The notes beneath the pieces are model-generated. The model saw nothing but the letters and a program-made list of their open reading frames with translations, ran no database searches and was not told the DNA's origin. Both the position numbers and the translations under genes were made by a program. From assembly GCF_002277815.1 (NCBI RefSeq), contig NZ_NKJI01000001.1, positions 48,501 to 112,500 on the forward strand: a stretch of DNA of 64,000 nucleotides, given 5' to 3'. The stretch comes from Pseudomonas sp. ERMR1:02 (GTDB taxonomy: Bacteria; Pseudomonadota; Gammaproteobacteria; Pseudomonadales; Pseudomonadaceae). Below are positions 24,687 to 34,370 of this stretch, one piece after another. Position 1 is the stretch's first letter, and every line of letters begins with the position of its first letter.

Positions 24687-25916
24687 ATGCTTAATGGCCT
24701 GTGGCTTGGCTTCTTCATCGTGGCCGCCGTGTCGGCGCTGGTGCAATGGCTGATCGGCGGTAACGCAGGGATCTTCGCGGCGATGGTGGAAAGCATTTTC
24801 GCCATGGCCAAGTTGTCGGTCGAAGTCATGGTCCTGCTGTTCGGCACCCTCACCCTCTGGCTGGGCTTTCTGCGCATCGCAGAGAAGGCCGGGATCGTCG
24901 AATGGCTGGCCAAGGCCCTCGGCCCGCTGTTTCTACGTTTGATGCCGGAAGTGCCGCCCGGTCACCCCGCCATCGGCTTGATCACCCTGAACTTCGCCGC
25001 CAATGGTCTGGGCCTGGACAATGCCGCCACGCCAATCGGTCTCAAGGCCATGAAGGCGCTGCAGGAGCTCAACCCCAGCGACACCATCGCCAGTAATGCG
25101 CAGATCCTGTTCCTGGTGCTCAATGCGTCATCGCTAACCTTACTACCGGTGACCATTTTCATGTACCGCGCCCAGCAAGGCGCGCCCGACCCGACGCTGG
25201 TGTTCCTACCGATTCTGCTGGCCACCAGTTGCTCGACCTTTGTCGGCTTCCTGTCGGTGGCGTTCATGCAACGCCTGCGGGTCTGGGACCCGGTGGTGCT
25301 GGCCTATCTGATTCCCGGCGCGCTCGCCCTCGCCGGCTTCATGGCGTTCCTCGGAACGCTCTCGGCCACCGCGCTGTCCGGCTTGTCGTCGATCCTCGGT
25401 AATTTGACGCTATTTGGACTGATCATGCTATTTCTGCTGATTGGTGCACTGCGCAAGGTCAAGGTCTACGAAGCATTCGTCGAAGGTGCCAAAGAAGGTT
25501 TCGATGTAGCGAAGAATCTGCTGCCGTACTTGGTGGCAATGCTCTGCGCTGTGGGCGTACTGCGAGCGTCCGGGGCGCTGGATTTTGGCCTGGACGGTAT
25601 TCGGCACCTGGTGGAATGGGCCGGTTGGGACACACGCTTCGTTGATGCCCTGCCGACCGCGATGGTCAAGCCGTTCTCGGGCAGCGCCGCGCGGGCGATG
25701 CTGATCGAAACGATGAAAACCTCGGGCGTGGACAGCTTCCCGGCGCTGGTGGCTGCGACGATTCAAGGCAGTACCGAGACCACGTTCTATGTGCTGGCCG
25801 TGTACTTCGGCGCGGTGGGCATCCAGCGCGCACGGCATGCTGTGGGGTGTGCGTTGCTGGCTGAGCTGGCGGGCGTACTGGGCGCCATCGGCGTCTGCTA
25901 CTGGTTCTTCGGCTAA
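24687..25916 (+). CDS. Nucleoside-recognition (Gate) domain membrane protein, SpmA/SpmB fusion type
   Basis: 409 residues with two copies of the nucleoside-recognition (Gate) module: the first half (GLDNAATPIGLKAM, about 110-125) resembles SpmA and the second half (FSGSAARAML, QGSTETTFYVLAVYFG) resembles SpmB. About ten hydrophobic segments. In Bacillus the two halves are separate spore-maturation genes; in Pseudomonas the joined form is usual and its substrate is unknown. Likely an inner-membrane transporter. It stands alone between two REP-rich gaps. Confidence 0.8.
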   Translation: MLNGLWLGFFIVAAVSALVQWLIGGNAGIFAAMVESIFAMAKLSVEVMVLLFGTLTLWLGFLRIAEKAGIVEWLAKALGPLFLRLMPEVPPGHPAIGLITLNFAANGLGLDNAATPIGLKAMKALQELNPSDTIASNAQILFLVLNASSLTLLPVTIFMYRAQQGAPDPTLVFLPILLATSCSTFVGFLSVAFMQRLRVWDPVVLAYLIPGALALAGFMAFLGTLSATALSGLSSILGNLTLFGLIMLFLLIGALRKVKVYEAFVEGAKEGFDVAKNLLPYLVAMLCAVGVLRASGALDFGLDGIRHLVEWAGWDTRFVDALPTAMVKPFSGSAARAMLIETMKTSGVDSFPALVAATIQGSTETTFYVLAVYFGAVGIQRARHAVGCALLAELAGVLGAIGVCYWFFG

Positions 25917-25924
25917 CTACCGCC

Positions 25925-26029
25925 CCTGTAGGAGCGAGCATGCTCGCGATGGTCGTCAACGATAACGCTGGCAGCCTGACACCCAGCGGCGCTCTCGGGT
26001 TCATCGCGAGCATGCTCGCTCCTACAGGG
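25925..26029. repeat. REP doublet (REPIN), GCATGCTCGCGATGG type
   Basis: Inverted arms GTAGGAGCGAGCATGCTCG; the spacer GGTCGTCAACGATAACGCTGG matches the reverse complement of the 34260 doublet spacer almost exactly, so the pair moves as a unit. Confidence 0.88.
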
Positions 26030-26049
26030 AAGTCATTGGATTCATTGGC

Positions 26050-26670
26050 TCAGGGTCTCGGCGCCAGATTCTGTCCTTGCTCGACCGCCCAAGCCACCAC
26101 CTGCGCGGTCAGTTGATCGCTCGCCTGGCCAAACCCGGCGACCACCGCCGGCACCTTCACATCGCTCAACGGCTGACGTACTTCAAAGCGACGGCTGGCG
26201 AGGATTCGCTGGTCATAGCCGCGCACCAGCAACGCATCCAGGCGCATCACCACGCCCGCGCTCGTGCCTTGGTATTCGGTCTGGAACGCCTGCAAGTTGC
26301 CGCCCAGCTCCAGGTCTGCCTGGAAGTTGCTGTCGTCGGTGCTGAGCAACGTCACCCGACCATCGCGCTGGAAACCATCAAGCAGACGATTACGCAGCAG
26401 CACCGGTGCAGGGTCGCTCCAGCGCGAGCCCTTGTAGCTGATGATCACATTTCCTTGGGGAATTACGGCAATGTTCGGGCTGTTCAATATCTCACTGGCC
26501 TGGAGCTTGTTCAGGCGCAGCGACCAGCGCTGCGGCGTGGTGTGACTGGCCGGCACGCTGCTTTGCGCCGACGGCAATCGATAGACATCGAACGGCTCGG
26601 ACTTGGGCAGGATCGAGCACGAGCTGATCATCGTGAAGCTGGCGAGGAGGACGAGTGAGGTCAGCTTCAT
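26050..26670 (-). CDS. ABC-type transport auxiliary lipoprotein (PqiC-like)
   Basis: 206 residues: lipoprotein signal (MISSC lipobox) and an ABC_trans_aux domain (DVYRLPSA, IVVIP-like IAVIPQGN, WSDPAPVLLRNRLLDGF). Such lipoproteins sit at the outer membrane and complete MCE transport assemblies such as PqiABC. The last gene of a four-gene operon; its start overlaps the MCE gene stop by 4 bp. Confidence 0.85.
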   Translation of the reverse strand: MKLTSLVLLASFTMISSCSILPKSEPFDVYRLPSAQSSVPASHTTPQRWSLRLNKLQASEILNSPNIAVIPQGNVIISYKGSRWSDPAPVLLRNRLLDGFQRDGRVTLLSTDDSNFQADLELGGNLQAFQTEYQGTSAGVVMRLDALLVRGYDQRILASRRFEVRQPLSDVKVPAVVAGFGQASDQLTAQVVAWAVEQGQNLAPRP

Positions 26671-27604
26671 GGGGTGAATTCCTTGTTCTTGTCACTGCCC
26701 AGCAGGTAGCCGCTGGGGTTGGCCTCCAGACGTTGGGAGATGGTGCGCAAAGAGGTCAGGGTTTCCCGCAACTCGCGCACTGCCGGGGCCAGGCCATTGA
26801 GGCCCTGCATGCCGCTGTTGAGCGAATCCTGATTGGTGGTGAGCAATTTGTTGATCGTCGCGGTGCTCTGTTCAAGCGACTTCATGGCCTGATCGGCGCT
26901 GCCGAACACTTGCTTGCCCTGATCGTTGAGCAAACCGTTGGCGTTGCGCATCAGCGCCGATGTCTGTTCCATCATGGTGCTGGCCTGCTTGCCGACCGAA
27001 GCCAACTGCTGCATGGCCACGCGCAGGTCGCCGCGCTGCTCGGCGATGGTGCCGGTGGTTTGCTCCAGATGTTCAAGGGTATTGCTGATGCGCTCGATGT
27101 TTTCCGTCGAAACATAAGGTTGGCGTTGTGCATCAACATGTTCACGCCGGCCATCAAGTCGTTGCTGTCGTTGAGCAAACGGGCGATGGGCGAGGGCGCG
27201 GCCACGATGGTCGGCAGTTTGCCGTCCTTGCCCTTGAGTGTCGGGCTCTGTGGCGTACCGCCGCTAAGCTGGATGATCGACGTCCCGGTGACCCCGGTCA
27301 GCGCCAGTTTGGCCAAGGTGTCTTCCTTGACCGGCGTATCACCGCCAAGACGGATCCGCGCCAGCACCCGGCGCGGGTCTTGCGGGTCCAGACGCAGTGA
27401 CACCACGTCGCCGACCTTGATACCGCTGTACTGCACGGAGCTGCCCTTGGACAGCCCACTGACCGCCTCGTTGAACACGACTTCGTAGTCCTTGAACTCA
27501 GTGTCGACGCTGGACTTGGCCAGCCACAAGCCGAAAAGCAGGGCGCCCGTCACCACAATCACGGTGAACAGGCCGATCAATACATGATGGGCTCGGGTTT
27601 CCAT
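26667..27604 (-). pseudogene. MlaD/MCE-domain protein; single-base frameshift
   Basis: About 312 codons when joined. N-terminal membrane helix (HHVLIGLFTVIVV), MCE domain at about 38-120 (VQYSGIKVGDV, LALTGVTGTSIIQLSGG), then a long helical tail. The frame breaks at 27110-27112: after LMHNANLMF the minus strand has TTT where TTTT would continue as STENIERI and join the downstream frame (26667-27020). MCE proteins form hexameric rings that shuttle lipids across the periplasm. The surrounding operon is intact, so I think the break is a sequence error. Confidence 0.88.
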
Positions 27605-27605
27605 G

Positions 27606-28409
27606 TCAGACCTCGTTGAGCTGTTGAGCGGCCGTCAGCGCCGCGCGGCCACGAGGGCCGTGGAAATATTCGTGAATCCACGCGTCGTCGGTTTCCGAAA
27701 CGACATCAATGGCATCGGCCACCAACACTTTCTTCTGCGCCAGCACCGCCACCCGGTCGGTGATGGTGTAGAGCGTGTCGAGGTCGTGGGTCACCAGAAA
27801 GACACTTAACCCGAGCGCATCGCGCAGGGTCAGGATCAATTGATCGAACGCGGCGGCCCCAATCGGATCGAGACCGGCCGTGGGTTCGTCGAGAAACAGG
27901 ATGTCCGGATCGAGTGCCAATGCCCGAGCCAGCGCCGCACGCTTGATCATGCCGCCGGACAAGGACGCGGGATATTTGTCCGCCGCCGACAGCGGCAGCC
28001 CGGCCAGAGCGAGTTTCACTGCCGCCAGATGCTCGGCATCGTTGCGGCTCAGACCGGCGTGTTCGATCATCGGCAGGGCGACGTTCTCGGTCACCGTCAG
28101 CGAAGAAAAAAGGGCGCCTTTCTGGAATAGCACGCCAAAGCGCCGTTCGACCAACGAGCGCTCCTGTTCGGAGAGTGTCGGCAGGTTTTTGCCGAACACC
28201 TTCACCACACCTTCACTGGGCTGGCGCAAGCCGACAATGCTGCGCAACAGCACCGACTTGCCGCTGCCGGAGCCGCCTACCACGGCGAGGATTTCGCCCT
28301 TGTACAAATCCAGGTCAAGGTTCTCGTGCACGCTTTGGCTGCCGAAGCGATTGCACAGCCCACGGACTTCGATCACCGCTTCGGCGGGCGCTCGGGGTAC
28401 ACGACTCAC
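27606..28409 (-). CDS. MCE-system ABC ATPase (MlaF-like)
   Basis: 267 residues. Walker A GGSGSGKSV at about 45-53, Q-loop FQKGALFSS, signature LSGGMIKRAALARA, Walker B ILFLDEPTAGLDP and H-loop VTHDLDTL. The FQKGALFSSLTV stretch is typical of the MlaF/Ttg2A subgroup. It powers lipid movement with the MlaE-like permease. It lies 1 bp upstream of the MCE gene and overlaps the permease stop by 4 bp. Confidence 0.93.
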   Translation of the reverse strand: MSRVPRAPAEAVIEVRGLCNRFGSQSVHENLDLDLYKGEILAVVGGSGSGKSVLLRSIVGLRQPSEGVVKVFGKNLPTLSEQERSLVERRFGVLFQKGALFSSLTVTENVALPMIEHAGLSRNDAEHLAAVKLALAGLPLSAADKYPASLSGGMIKRAALARALALDPDILFLDEPTAGLDPIGAAAFDQLILTLRDALGLSVFLVTHDLDTLYTITDRVAVLAQKKVLVADAIDVVSETDDAWIHEYFHGPRGRAALTAAQQLNEV

Positions 28410-29554
28410 CAGCTCATCTCCATGAAAAACAGCGCGGCCACGGCGTCGAGCACGATCACCACGAAAATCGACTGCACCACGCTGGAGGTAGTGTGCGCAC
28501 CGACTGATTCAGCGCTGCCGCTGACCTTGAAACCTTCCAGACATCCGATTGCGGCGATCAGAAAGGCAAAAACCGGCGCTTTGACGATCCCTACCAGAAA
28601 GTGCTGAACGCCGATGTCCGATTGCAACAGCGACAGGAACATCGCCGGCGAAATATCCAGCGACACCGCGCAGACTACGCCGCCGCCAACAATCCCCGAG
28701 ACCATCGCAAGAAAGGTCAGCATCGGCAACGCGACCAGCAGCGCCAAGACTCGCGGCACTACCAGCAATTCCATCGGATCGAGACCCAGGGTGCGGATGG
28801 CGTCGATTTCTTCGTTGGCTTTCATCGAACCGATCTGAGCGGTGAACGCACTGGCGGTGCGGCCGGCCATCAGAATCGCGGTGAGCAATACGCCGAACTC
28901 GCGCAGGAAGGCAAATGCCACCAGGTCCACGGTAAATACACTGGCACCGAAAGTGGTCAGCACGGTCGCCCCGAGAAACGCCACCACGGCACCCACCAGA
29001 AAGGTCAGCAGGGCGACGATGGGCGCGGCGTCGAGGCCGGTCTGTTCAATGTGCGCGACCATCGGTGTGATACGCCAGCGTTTGGGGCGAAACAGGCCGC
29101 GGATGATGGTTTCCAGAATCAGGCCGACGAAACCCAGTAATTGCAGAGTGTCCTGCCAGACCGCGTCCACCGCGCGGCCGATGCGGGTCAGCAATTGAAT
29201 GCCGACGCTGATTTCCGGTTCCTTGATGGGCACGCAGAAATCCGTCAGGGAGCGATAGACCGTTTGCAGCAAAGCGCGGTCGGCGGAGGAAATCGTGCAA
29301 TCGGGGTGTTCGGCGGAGCGCCCCAGGCGCTCGGAGCCCAGCAGTTCCACCAGCAGCGAGGCACCCGCCGTGTCGAGGGCGCCGAGGCCGTTGAGGTCGA
29401 TGCGGGTGCTGTCGTCGTATTGGCCTTCGAGCTTGCCGCTCAGGCGCTTGAGGTCGGCGTAATGGGCGAGCGTCCAGTCCCCCGTAACCCGTATCTGAGG
29501 CGGGGTGTGCGAGGTGTCCAGTTGGGCATTGCCGGCCACTGTGTCGCTGGTCAT
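28406..29554 (-). CDS. MlaE-like permease with N-terminal STAS domain
   Basis: 382 residues. Residues 15-110 form a STAS domain (TRIDLNGLGALDTAGASLLVELL), equivalent to separate MlaB in E. coli; residues 140-382 are the MlaE/TRM permease (FLREFGVLLTAILMAGRTASAFTAQIGSMK, the EQ-loop-like region, and LGLDPMELLVVPRVLA). The fusion is one of the known forms of this family. It heads the operon STAS-permease, ATPase, MCE protein, lipoprotein. This set is distinct from the classical mla/ttg2 cluster because it has a PqiC-type lipoprotein in place of MlaC. Confidence 0.92.
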   Translation of the reverse strand: MTSDTVAGNAQLDTSHTPPQIRVTGDWTLAHYADLKRLSGKLEGQYDDSTRIDLNGLGALDTAGASLLVELLGSERLGRSAEHPDCTISSADRALLQTVYRSLTDFCVPIKEPEISVGIQLLTRIGRAVDAVWQDTLQLLGFVGLILETIIRGLFRPKRWRITPMVAHIEQTGLDAAPIVALLTFLVGAVVAFLGATVLTTFGASVFTVDLVAFAFLREFGVLLTAILMAGRTASAFTAQIGSMKANEEIDAIRTLGLDPMELLVVPRVLALLVALPMLTFLAMVSGIVGGGVVCAVSLDISPAMFLSLLQSDIGVQHFLVGIVKAPVFAFLIAAIGCLEGFKVSGSAESVGAHTTSSVVQSIFVVIVLDAVAALFFMEMSW

Positions 29555-29609
29555 AAGCTCCGTGCTTTCTCGGCTATTTACGCAGATCTACGTAATAGCA
29601 CGAACCGGA

Positions 29610-30638
29610 TTACTTTTCTTTGATCGGTGTGCTGTCGGTGATCTGGAAGCGCAGCACGCCGATAACTTGTCCGTCTTCGGTCAGCACCCGGACCTGCCAT
29701 TTACCTGCAGGGTTGCCGGGGAAGTTCTGCTTGTGGGTCCAGGCCCGGTAGCCTTCCTTGCGGCCGCCGTGGATGTCCAGCGCAATGCGGTCGACCTCTT
29801 TGCCGTTAAACTGCCAGACGTGATAAATCCGCTCGTCGAGGCCGCGCGGGGCGTTGATCGCGGTGTAGGCGTACAAGCCGTCTCCACGGATCTGGTCGGC
29901 GCTGACCTCTTCCAGACTCTTGCCTGGCGTGCGGTCCTGCATTTGCGTGCTGATGGCTACGTCGGTCATCCACAGCGTCGCCGGCGGCACCCACGAGCGC
30001 AGCACCCAACCCACACCGCCAATGCCCAGGGTAATACAAAGGATCGCCAGGGCGTTGCGTACGGTGCGGATCGGGAAGATTGAAGCGAGGCTCGGGAATG
30101 ACAACAGCACAGCGATGCCCAGCGCCCATTTGAAACTCTGAGAGGTGGTCAGGTGCATGATCACGGGCAACGCGGTGAGCAGGGCGGCGAACAGGGTCAG
30201 CGTATGCAACGCCAGGAACGCCCAGCGCCGCGGCGCCAGCCACTTGTAGTACAGCGGATCGGTGATGGAAATCAGCGCCGCGATGCCCAGCAGCCCGGTG
30301 AAGAACAACTGGCCGCTGTTCCAGGTGGTGGTGATGAAAAAGAACGGCAGGACGAAGAACAGGCTTTCCTGATGGATCATCTGCGTCGCGTAACGCAGCA
30401 GCGGCTGGGGAATTTCTCGCTTGAAGATTTTGGTGAACAAGCGGGTCAGGCTGTTTTCCAGCATCAGCCAGACCCAACTGATCAGCATGATCGTGGTAAT
30501 CCATGTCGCCAGACCCTGTTGCCGATCTACCAGAATGAAGCTGCCGACCCCGGAGATAAAACCACCGAGTGCGATGACCCCGGGGTAGCGCTTCATCAGT
30601 TCGAGGATGCGCTGTACGAAAAGGGTCAGGGTCGGCAT
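29610..30638 (-). CDS. DUF5924/DUF2914 membrane protein
   Basis: 342 residues from MPTLTLFVQR. Six to seven hydrophobic segments in the first 220 residues (DUF5924) and a soluble C-terminal DUF2914 domain (LYAYTAINAPRGLDERIYHVW, GKWQVRVLTEDGQVIG). No known function. Start chosen at ATG 30638 because the upstream frame extension has no family-like sequence. It stands between the MCE operon and the peptidase gene. Confidence 0.78.
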   Translation of the reverse strand: MPTLTLFVQRILELMKRYPGVIALGGFISGVGSFILVDRQQGLATWITTIMLISWVWLMLENSLTRLFTKIFKREIPQPLLRYATQMIHQESLFFVLPFFFITTTWNSGQLFFTGLLGIAALISITDPLYYKWLAPRRWAFLALHTLTLFAALLTALPVIMHLTTSQSFKWALGIAVLLSFPSLASIFPIRTVRNALAILCITLGIGGVGWVLRSWVPPATLWMTDVAISTQMQDRTPGKSLEEVSADQIRGDGLYAYTAINAPRGLDERIYHVWQFNGKEVDRIALDIHGGRKEGYRAWTHKQNFPGNPAGKWQVRVLTEDGQVIGVLRFQITDSTPIKEK

Positions 30639-30727
30639 TCGGCGGTTCACAGTAGTCGTAGGAAAAATCCCCGACAGGTTACCGCCGGCGGGGCGGTGTG
30701 GCGAGGGCCACATCGCCCTGTAATTGG

Positions 30728-30826
30728 ATGGACTCGCCCAAGCCAAGGCGTCAACGATAACGCGTGTTTACTGGATAAACGCATCGCCTGTAAGTCCTTC
30801 GCTGGCAAGCCAGCTCCTACAGGGGG
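30728..30826. repeat. Degenerate REP doublet
   Basis: The right arm CTTCGCTGGCAAGCCAGCTCCTACAG is recognisable; the left arm is decayed. The spacer (CGTCAACGATAACGC then TACTGGATAAACGCA) matches the reverse complement of the spacer at 24484-24585, so this is an old copy of that unit. Confidence 0.6.
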
Positions 30827-30829
30827 CAT

Positions 30830-32206
30830 TTATCGGCTGCGATGAATGCGCCAACCCACCAGTCCAAGCACCAGCAGCCCCAACACCCCGGCAATCGCCC
30901 ACAACAACTGATCATCACTGAGCAACGGCTTCTCGATCCGTACATACCCCGGTTGCATGAGCAATTCGCGCATCGCCTTGTTCGCTTCCTCAAGAGTCAC
31001 CCCTTGCAGCTCTCTGGCCGGGTCGGCGAAACGGCCGTCCTCGTAGTCCCCGATGGCGCTCCAGTAGTAATCTGCCAGCGCACTGTTGCCTTGCACCGCC
31101 CACGCCTGGCGGGCGATGGCGGCCTGTTTGAGGCGGTTGAAGGTCTGGGCATTCAGGCCGTCCTTTAGCAACCCGGCCTTCAATTCATCCAGCACCTTTA
31201 ATGCCTCGTCCACATCGTCGCGCTCCAGATCGGCATTGAGGCTCATGAAGCCGACACCGCCAAATACCTCACGCTCGGCCCACGGTCCGTAGGACAAGCC
31301 GTGCGCCAGGCGCAACTGGCGATAGAGCGCCCAGTCCAGATAGTCCTTGAGCAGATCGAAGGTTTCGTCGTGCTGATCCTCCAACACGGGTTCCGGTACC
31401 AGCCAGTGCAGCTTGGCCCCACCGCCGACAAAGCCGAGTGTCAGGTTGCGCTCATGGGCGGCGCTGGCCTGAATTTGCGGCAGCGCCGGGTGATCGGTCG
31501 GTACGATCGGCTTCAGCGCGCCATAGGTCCGATCCAGATAGGCCGGCAGCAAGCGGTCAAGATCACCGACCACAATCAGCGTCATGTTGTTGGGTGCGTA
31601 CCAATCCTCGCGCACCTTCTCCAGTTGTTCGCGGGTCAGCTGACCGACCTGCGCGCGCTCGGAACATTTGAGACCCAATTCAACGGCCAGTTGATTGCTG
31701 GCGGTATGACCCAGGTCCTGGCGATCCAGCCAGCGCTGCAAATGCGAGTAATGGCCGCCGTCCTCGCGCTCGACTACTTGCTTGGCGGCGCTGATGGCGT
31801 TGTCATCGAATCGGGTCTGAGTCAGCAACGCCAGCAGCAGGTCGAGGACTTTACGCTGGTTTTTTGCCGGGGCTTCGATCACGAACGTGGTGTCGGCGTT
31901 GCTGGTGAAAGCGTTCCATTCGCCACCCAGCGCTTGCATGCGCTCCTCCAGGCCGCCTTCACCGCTGGCGTCGACGCCGCTGAACAGCAAGTGTTCGAGC
32001 AGGTGCGGCAGCTCTTTCTCGGCACAGCTGAAATCATCGATACCGACACCGACAACCAGCCGAATCGCCACGTGCCCACGTTCGGCGCCGGGTTTGAGCA
32101 GCAATTGCAGACCGTTACGCAGAGGGTAGCCTTCGACCTGGAAGCGATCCAGGGCAAACGAGGGGAATGAGCCAAGCAACAGACAGGCGAACAACAGACA
32201 ACGCAT
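30830..32206 (-). CDS. M16 family (insulinase-like) zinc peptidase
   Basis: 458 residues. Signal peptide of about 18, then the M16 domain with inverted zinc motif H68-L-L-E71-H72 and a later Glu in KQVVEREDGGH as third ligand candidate; the second M16 C-like domain follows (NMTLIVVGDLD, LSYGPWAEREVFGG). A hydrophobic helix at about 433-452 ends in RIHRSR, so the enzyme is probably anchored by its C-terminus with the catalytic part in the periplasm. Start at ATG 32206 chosen because it begins the signal peptide. It is a single-chain form; the substrate is unknown. Confidence 0.85.
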   Translation of the reverse strand: MRCLLFACLLLGSFPSFALDRFQVEGYPLRNGLQLLLKPGAERGHVAIRLVVGVGIDDFSCAEKELPHLLEHLLFSGVDASGEGGLEERMQALGGEWNAFTSNADTTFVIEAPAKNQRKVLDLLLALLTQTRFDDNAISAAKQVVEREDGGHYSHLQRWLDRQDLGHTASNQLAVELGLKCSERAQVGQLTREQLEKVREDWYAPNNMTLIVVGDLDRLLPAYLDRTYGALKPIVPTDHPALPQIQASAAHERNLTLGFVGGGAKLHWLVPEPVLEDQHDETFDLLKDYLDWALYRQLRLAHGLSYGPWAEREVFGGVGFMSLNADLERDDVDEALKVLDELKAGLLKDGLNAQTFNRLKQAAIARQAWAVQGNSALADYYWSAIGDYEDGRFADPARELQGVTLEEANKAMRELLMQPGYVRIEKPLLSDDQLLWAIAGVLGLLVLGLVGWRIHRSR

Positions 32207-32254
32207 AACGAGCTTCCATACGGCTGATTGGAGATCCGTGTCGTCAGTCAGGCC

Positions 32255-32347
32255 GTCTTCGCGAGCAAGCCCGATCCCACATTGAATCGGGTTGATCTCA
32301 GAAGAGTGACCAACTCGAAACCTGTGGGAGCGGGCTTGCTCGCGAAT
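32255..32347. repeat. REP doublet (REPIN), GTGGGAGCGGGCTTGCTCGCGAA type
   Basis: Inverted arms with spacer about 45 bp; left arm slightly decayed (CCCGATCCCAC). It separates the peptidase and phosphate-transporter genes. Confidence 0.8.
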
Positions 32348-32395
32348 GACCTTCAAGCCGAACCAATGCTACTGACCGACCACACTGCAAGACGT

Positions 32396-34054
32396 TCAAG
32401 GCGAATGCGTGATGTCAGCCAAATCATCAACAACCAGTGCACCCGTGTCGGACGTTTCCAACACCACGTAGGCACTGCTGCAAAACAGCGAATTCAGACG
32501 CTTCATATCGGCGATCAACTCCAGGTGCAGGGAACTGGTCTCGATACTCTGCACGATCTTACGTTGCAGACGGCTGACATGTGCATGGGCCAGGCGGCGT
32601 TCCTGTGCGCGAAAGCGACGTTTCTCACGCAGCAACTGACGGGCACTTTCCTTGTCGGCGCTGAGAAATACCGACAAACCCAGGCGCAGATTGGCAATCA
32701 ACTGGCTGTGCAACCCCGCCAGCTCTTCCAGACCCACTTCGGAAAATGAGCGGTGCTGGGAGGTTTTCTGCTGCTGAACCTTGCGCAGCATGCGTTCGAT
32801 CAGATCACTGGCGAGTTTCAGGTTGATCGCCAGCTCGATGATTTCCGCCCAGCGCCGGCTGTCCTGGTCGCTGAGGTCTTCTCGGGGCATTTGCGCCAAA
32901 TACAGCTTGATGGCGCTGTACAGTGACTCCACATCGTCGGTCAGGCGACGCACTTCCTGGGTGACGGCGGTTTGTTTGCCGTGCAGCACGTCGAGCATGG
33001 TTTCAAGCATGTTGTCGATCAGGTCGCCCATGCGCAGAGTTTCCCGGACCCCGTTGGCCAGCGCCAGGCTGGGGGTGACCAGCGCGGTTGGATCAAGGTG
33101 GCGCGGCTTGGCCATGCCATTGATTTGCGGACGCTCCGGCAGCACCCACGCACAGAACCTGGCCATCGGCCCGACGCTGGGCAGCAAGATCAGACAGCGC
33201 GCCGTGTTGTAGAGCAGGTGGAAGCCGATGACCATTTCCTGGGGGCTGAAGTTCAGGCTGTCGATCCAGTGAACCAGCGGACCGAGCACCGGGATGATCA
33301 GCAACAGGCCGATCAGTTTGTACAACACACTACCCAACGCCACCTGGCGTCCCGCGGCGTTCTGCATGCTGGTGCTGAGAAACGCAAGAATGCCGCTGCC
33401 GATATTGGCGCCAATCACCAGCCCGATGGCTACCGGGAGGCCGATCACCTTGGCGCCGGCCAGGGTCGCGGTCAGCAGCACCGCCGCCAGGCTGGAGTAG
33501 GAAATCATCGCGAACAATGCACCCATCAGGGCATCGAGCAGGATATCGCCGGTCAGAGAGGCAAAAATCACCTTTACCCCTTTGGCATGGGTGATCGGCG
33601 CGGCGGCCTCGACGATCAGTTGCAGCGCGAGAATGATCAACCCCAGACCAATCGCGACACGGCCCATTTGGCCCAATCGAGTCTGTTTGCGCGACAGGAA
33701 GAAAATCACCCCGAGAAAGATCAGCAGCGGCGACAGCCAGGACAGGTCGAAGGTCAGCACTCGCGCCATCAGCGCCGTACCGACATCGGCCCCGAGCATG
33801 GTCGCCAGCGCCGGGGTCAGCGCCATCAGGCCCTGACCGACGAACGAGGTGACGAGCATTGCCGTGGCGTTGCTGCTCTGCACCATGGCGGTCACCACGA
33901 TCCCCGAGAGGAATGCCAGCAAGCGTTTTGACATGTTCCGGCCAATGACGTGGCGCAGGTTGGAGCCGTAGACCCGCAGGATGCCGGTTCGGACGATGTG
34001 CGTGCCCCAGATCAACAAGGCCACGGCTGAGAGCAAATTGAGCAGGGTGAGCAT
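32396..34054 (-). CDS. Na+/phosphate cotransporter with PhoU-like tail
   Basis: 552 residues. Two inverted NptA/Na_Pi repeats, each with a serine pair: QSSNATAML at about 59-67 and SYSSLAAVLL at about 185-194. Residues from about 340 on are helical and PhoU-like (NMLETMLDVLHGK, IELAINLKLASDLIERML). Probably moves inorganic phosphate; in related YjbB the role is export under high phosphate. No acceptable Pho box was found upstream. Confidence 0.87.
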   Translation of the reverse strand: MLTLLNLLSAVALLIWGTHIVRTGILRVYGSNLRHVIGRNMSKRLLAFLSGIVVTAMVQSSNATAMLVTSFVGQGLMALTPALATMLGADVGTALMARVLTFDLSWLSPLLIFLGVIFFLSRKQTRLGQMGRVAIGLGLIILALQLIVEAAAPITHAKGVKVIFASLTGDILLDALMGALFAMISYSSLAAVLLTATLAGAKVIGLPVAIGLVIGANIGSGILAFLSTSMQNAAGRQVALGSVLYKLIGLLLIIPVLGPLVHWIDSLNFSPQEMVIGFHLLYNTARCLILLPSVGPMARFCAWVLPERPQINGMAKPRHLDPTALVTPSLALANGVRETLRMGDLIDNMLETMLDVLHGKQTAVTQEVRRLTDDVESLYSAIKLYLAQMPREDLSDQDSRRWAEIIELAINLKLASDLIERMLRKVQQQKTSQHRSFSEVGLEELAGLHSQLIANLRLGLSVFLSADKESARQLLREKRRFRAQERRLAHAHVSRLQRKIVQSIETSSLHLELIADMKRLNSLFCSSAYVVLETSDTGALVVDDLADITHSP

Positions 34055-34370
34055 GCAGGCCCCCTGTGGTGGTAGCGCCCCAAAGGAGCAAGTCGACGGT
34101 ACCGTGCGACGTTCTACGTTTTGTACTTAAGCTGTAGTTGGCTAACGGTCTGGGCGCCAGCATCGCATAGCTAAAGAAGTGATTGAAACAAAACTGTCAT
34201 GAAAACAGCTTGATGCAGGCAAGCAAAAGGGGTCCGAAGGCCCCTCGCAATTCGCTTTCTGTAGGAGCGAGCATGCTCGCGATGGAGGAGTGCTCACCGT
34301 GGGGTGTCAGGCACCCAGCGTCATCGTTGACGACCATCGCGAGCATGCTCGCTCCTCCATAGGCCCCGGT
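34055..34370. other. Intergenic region between nptA-like gene and terC
   Basis: 34055-34259 holds nothing I can assign beyond an isolated CTGTCAT half-site; 34260-34362 is a REP doublet. Confidence 0.6.
34260..34362. repeat. REP doublet (REPIN), GCATGCTCGCGATGG type
   Basis: Inverted arms GTAGGAGCGAGCATGCTCG. Spacer shared, in opposite orientation, with the doublet at 25925-26029. Confidence 0.87.

Noticed and set aside
34185..34215. CTGTCAT sequence as a Pho box for the Na/Pi cotransporter
   Set aside because: Only one half-site; the second repeat at the required spacing matches in two of seven positions.
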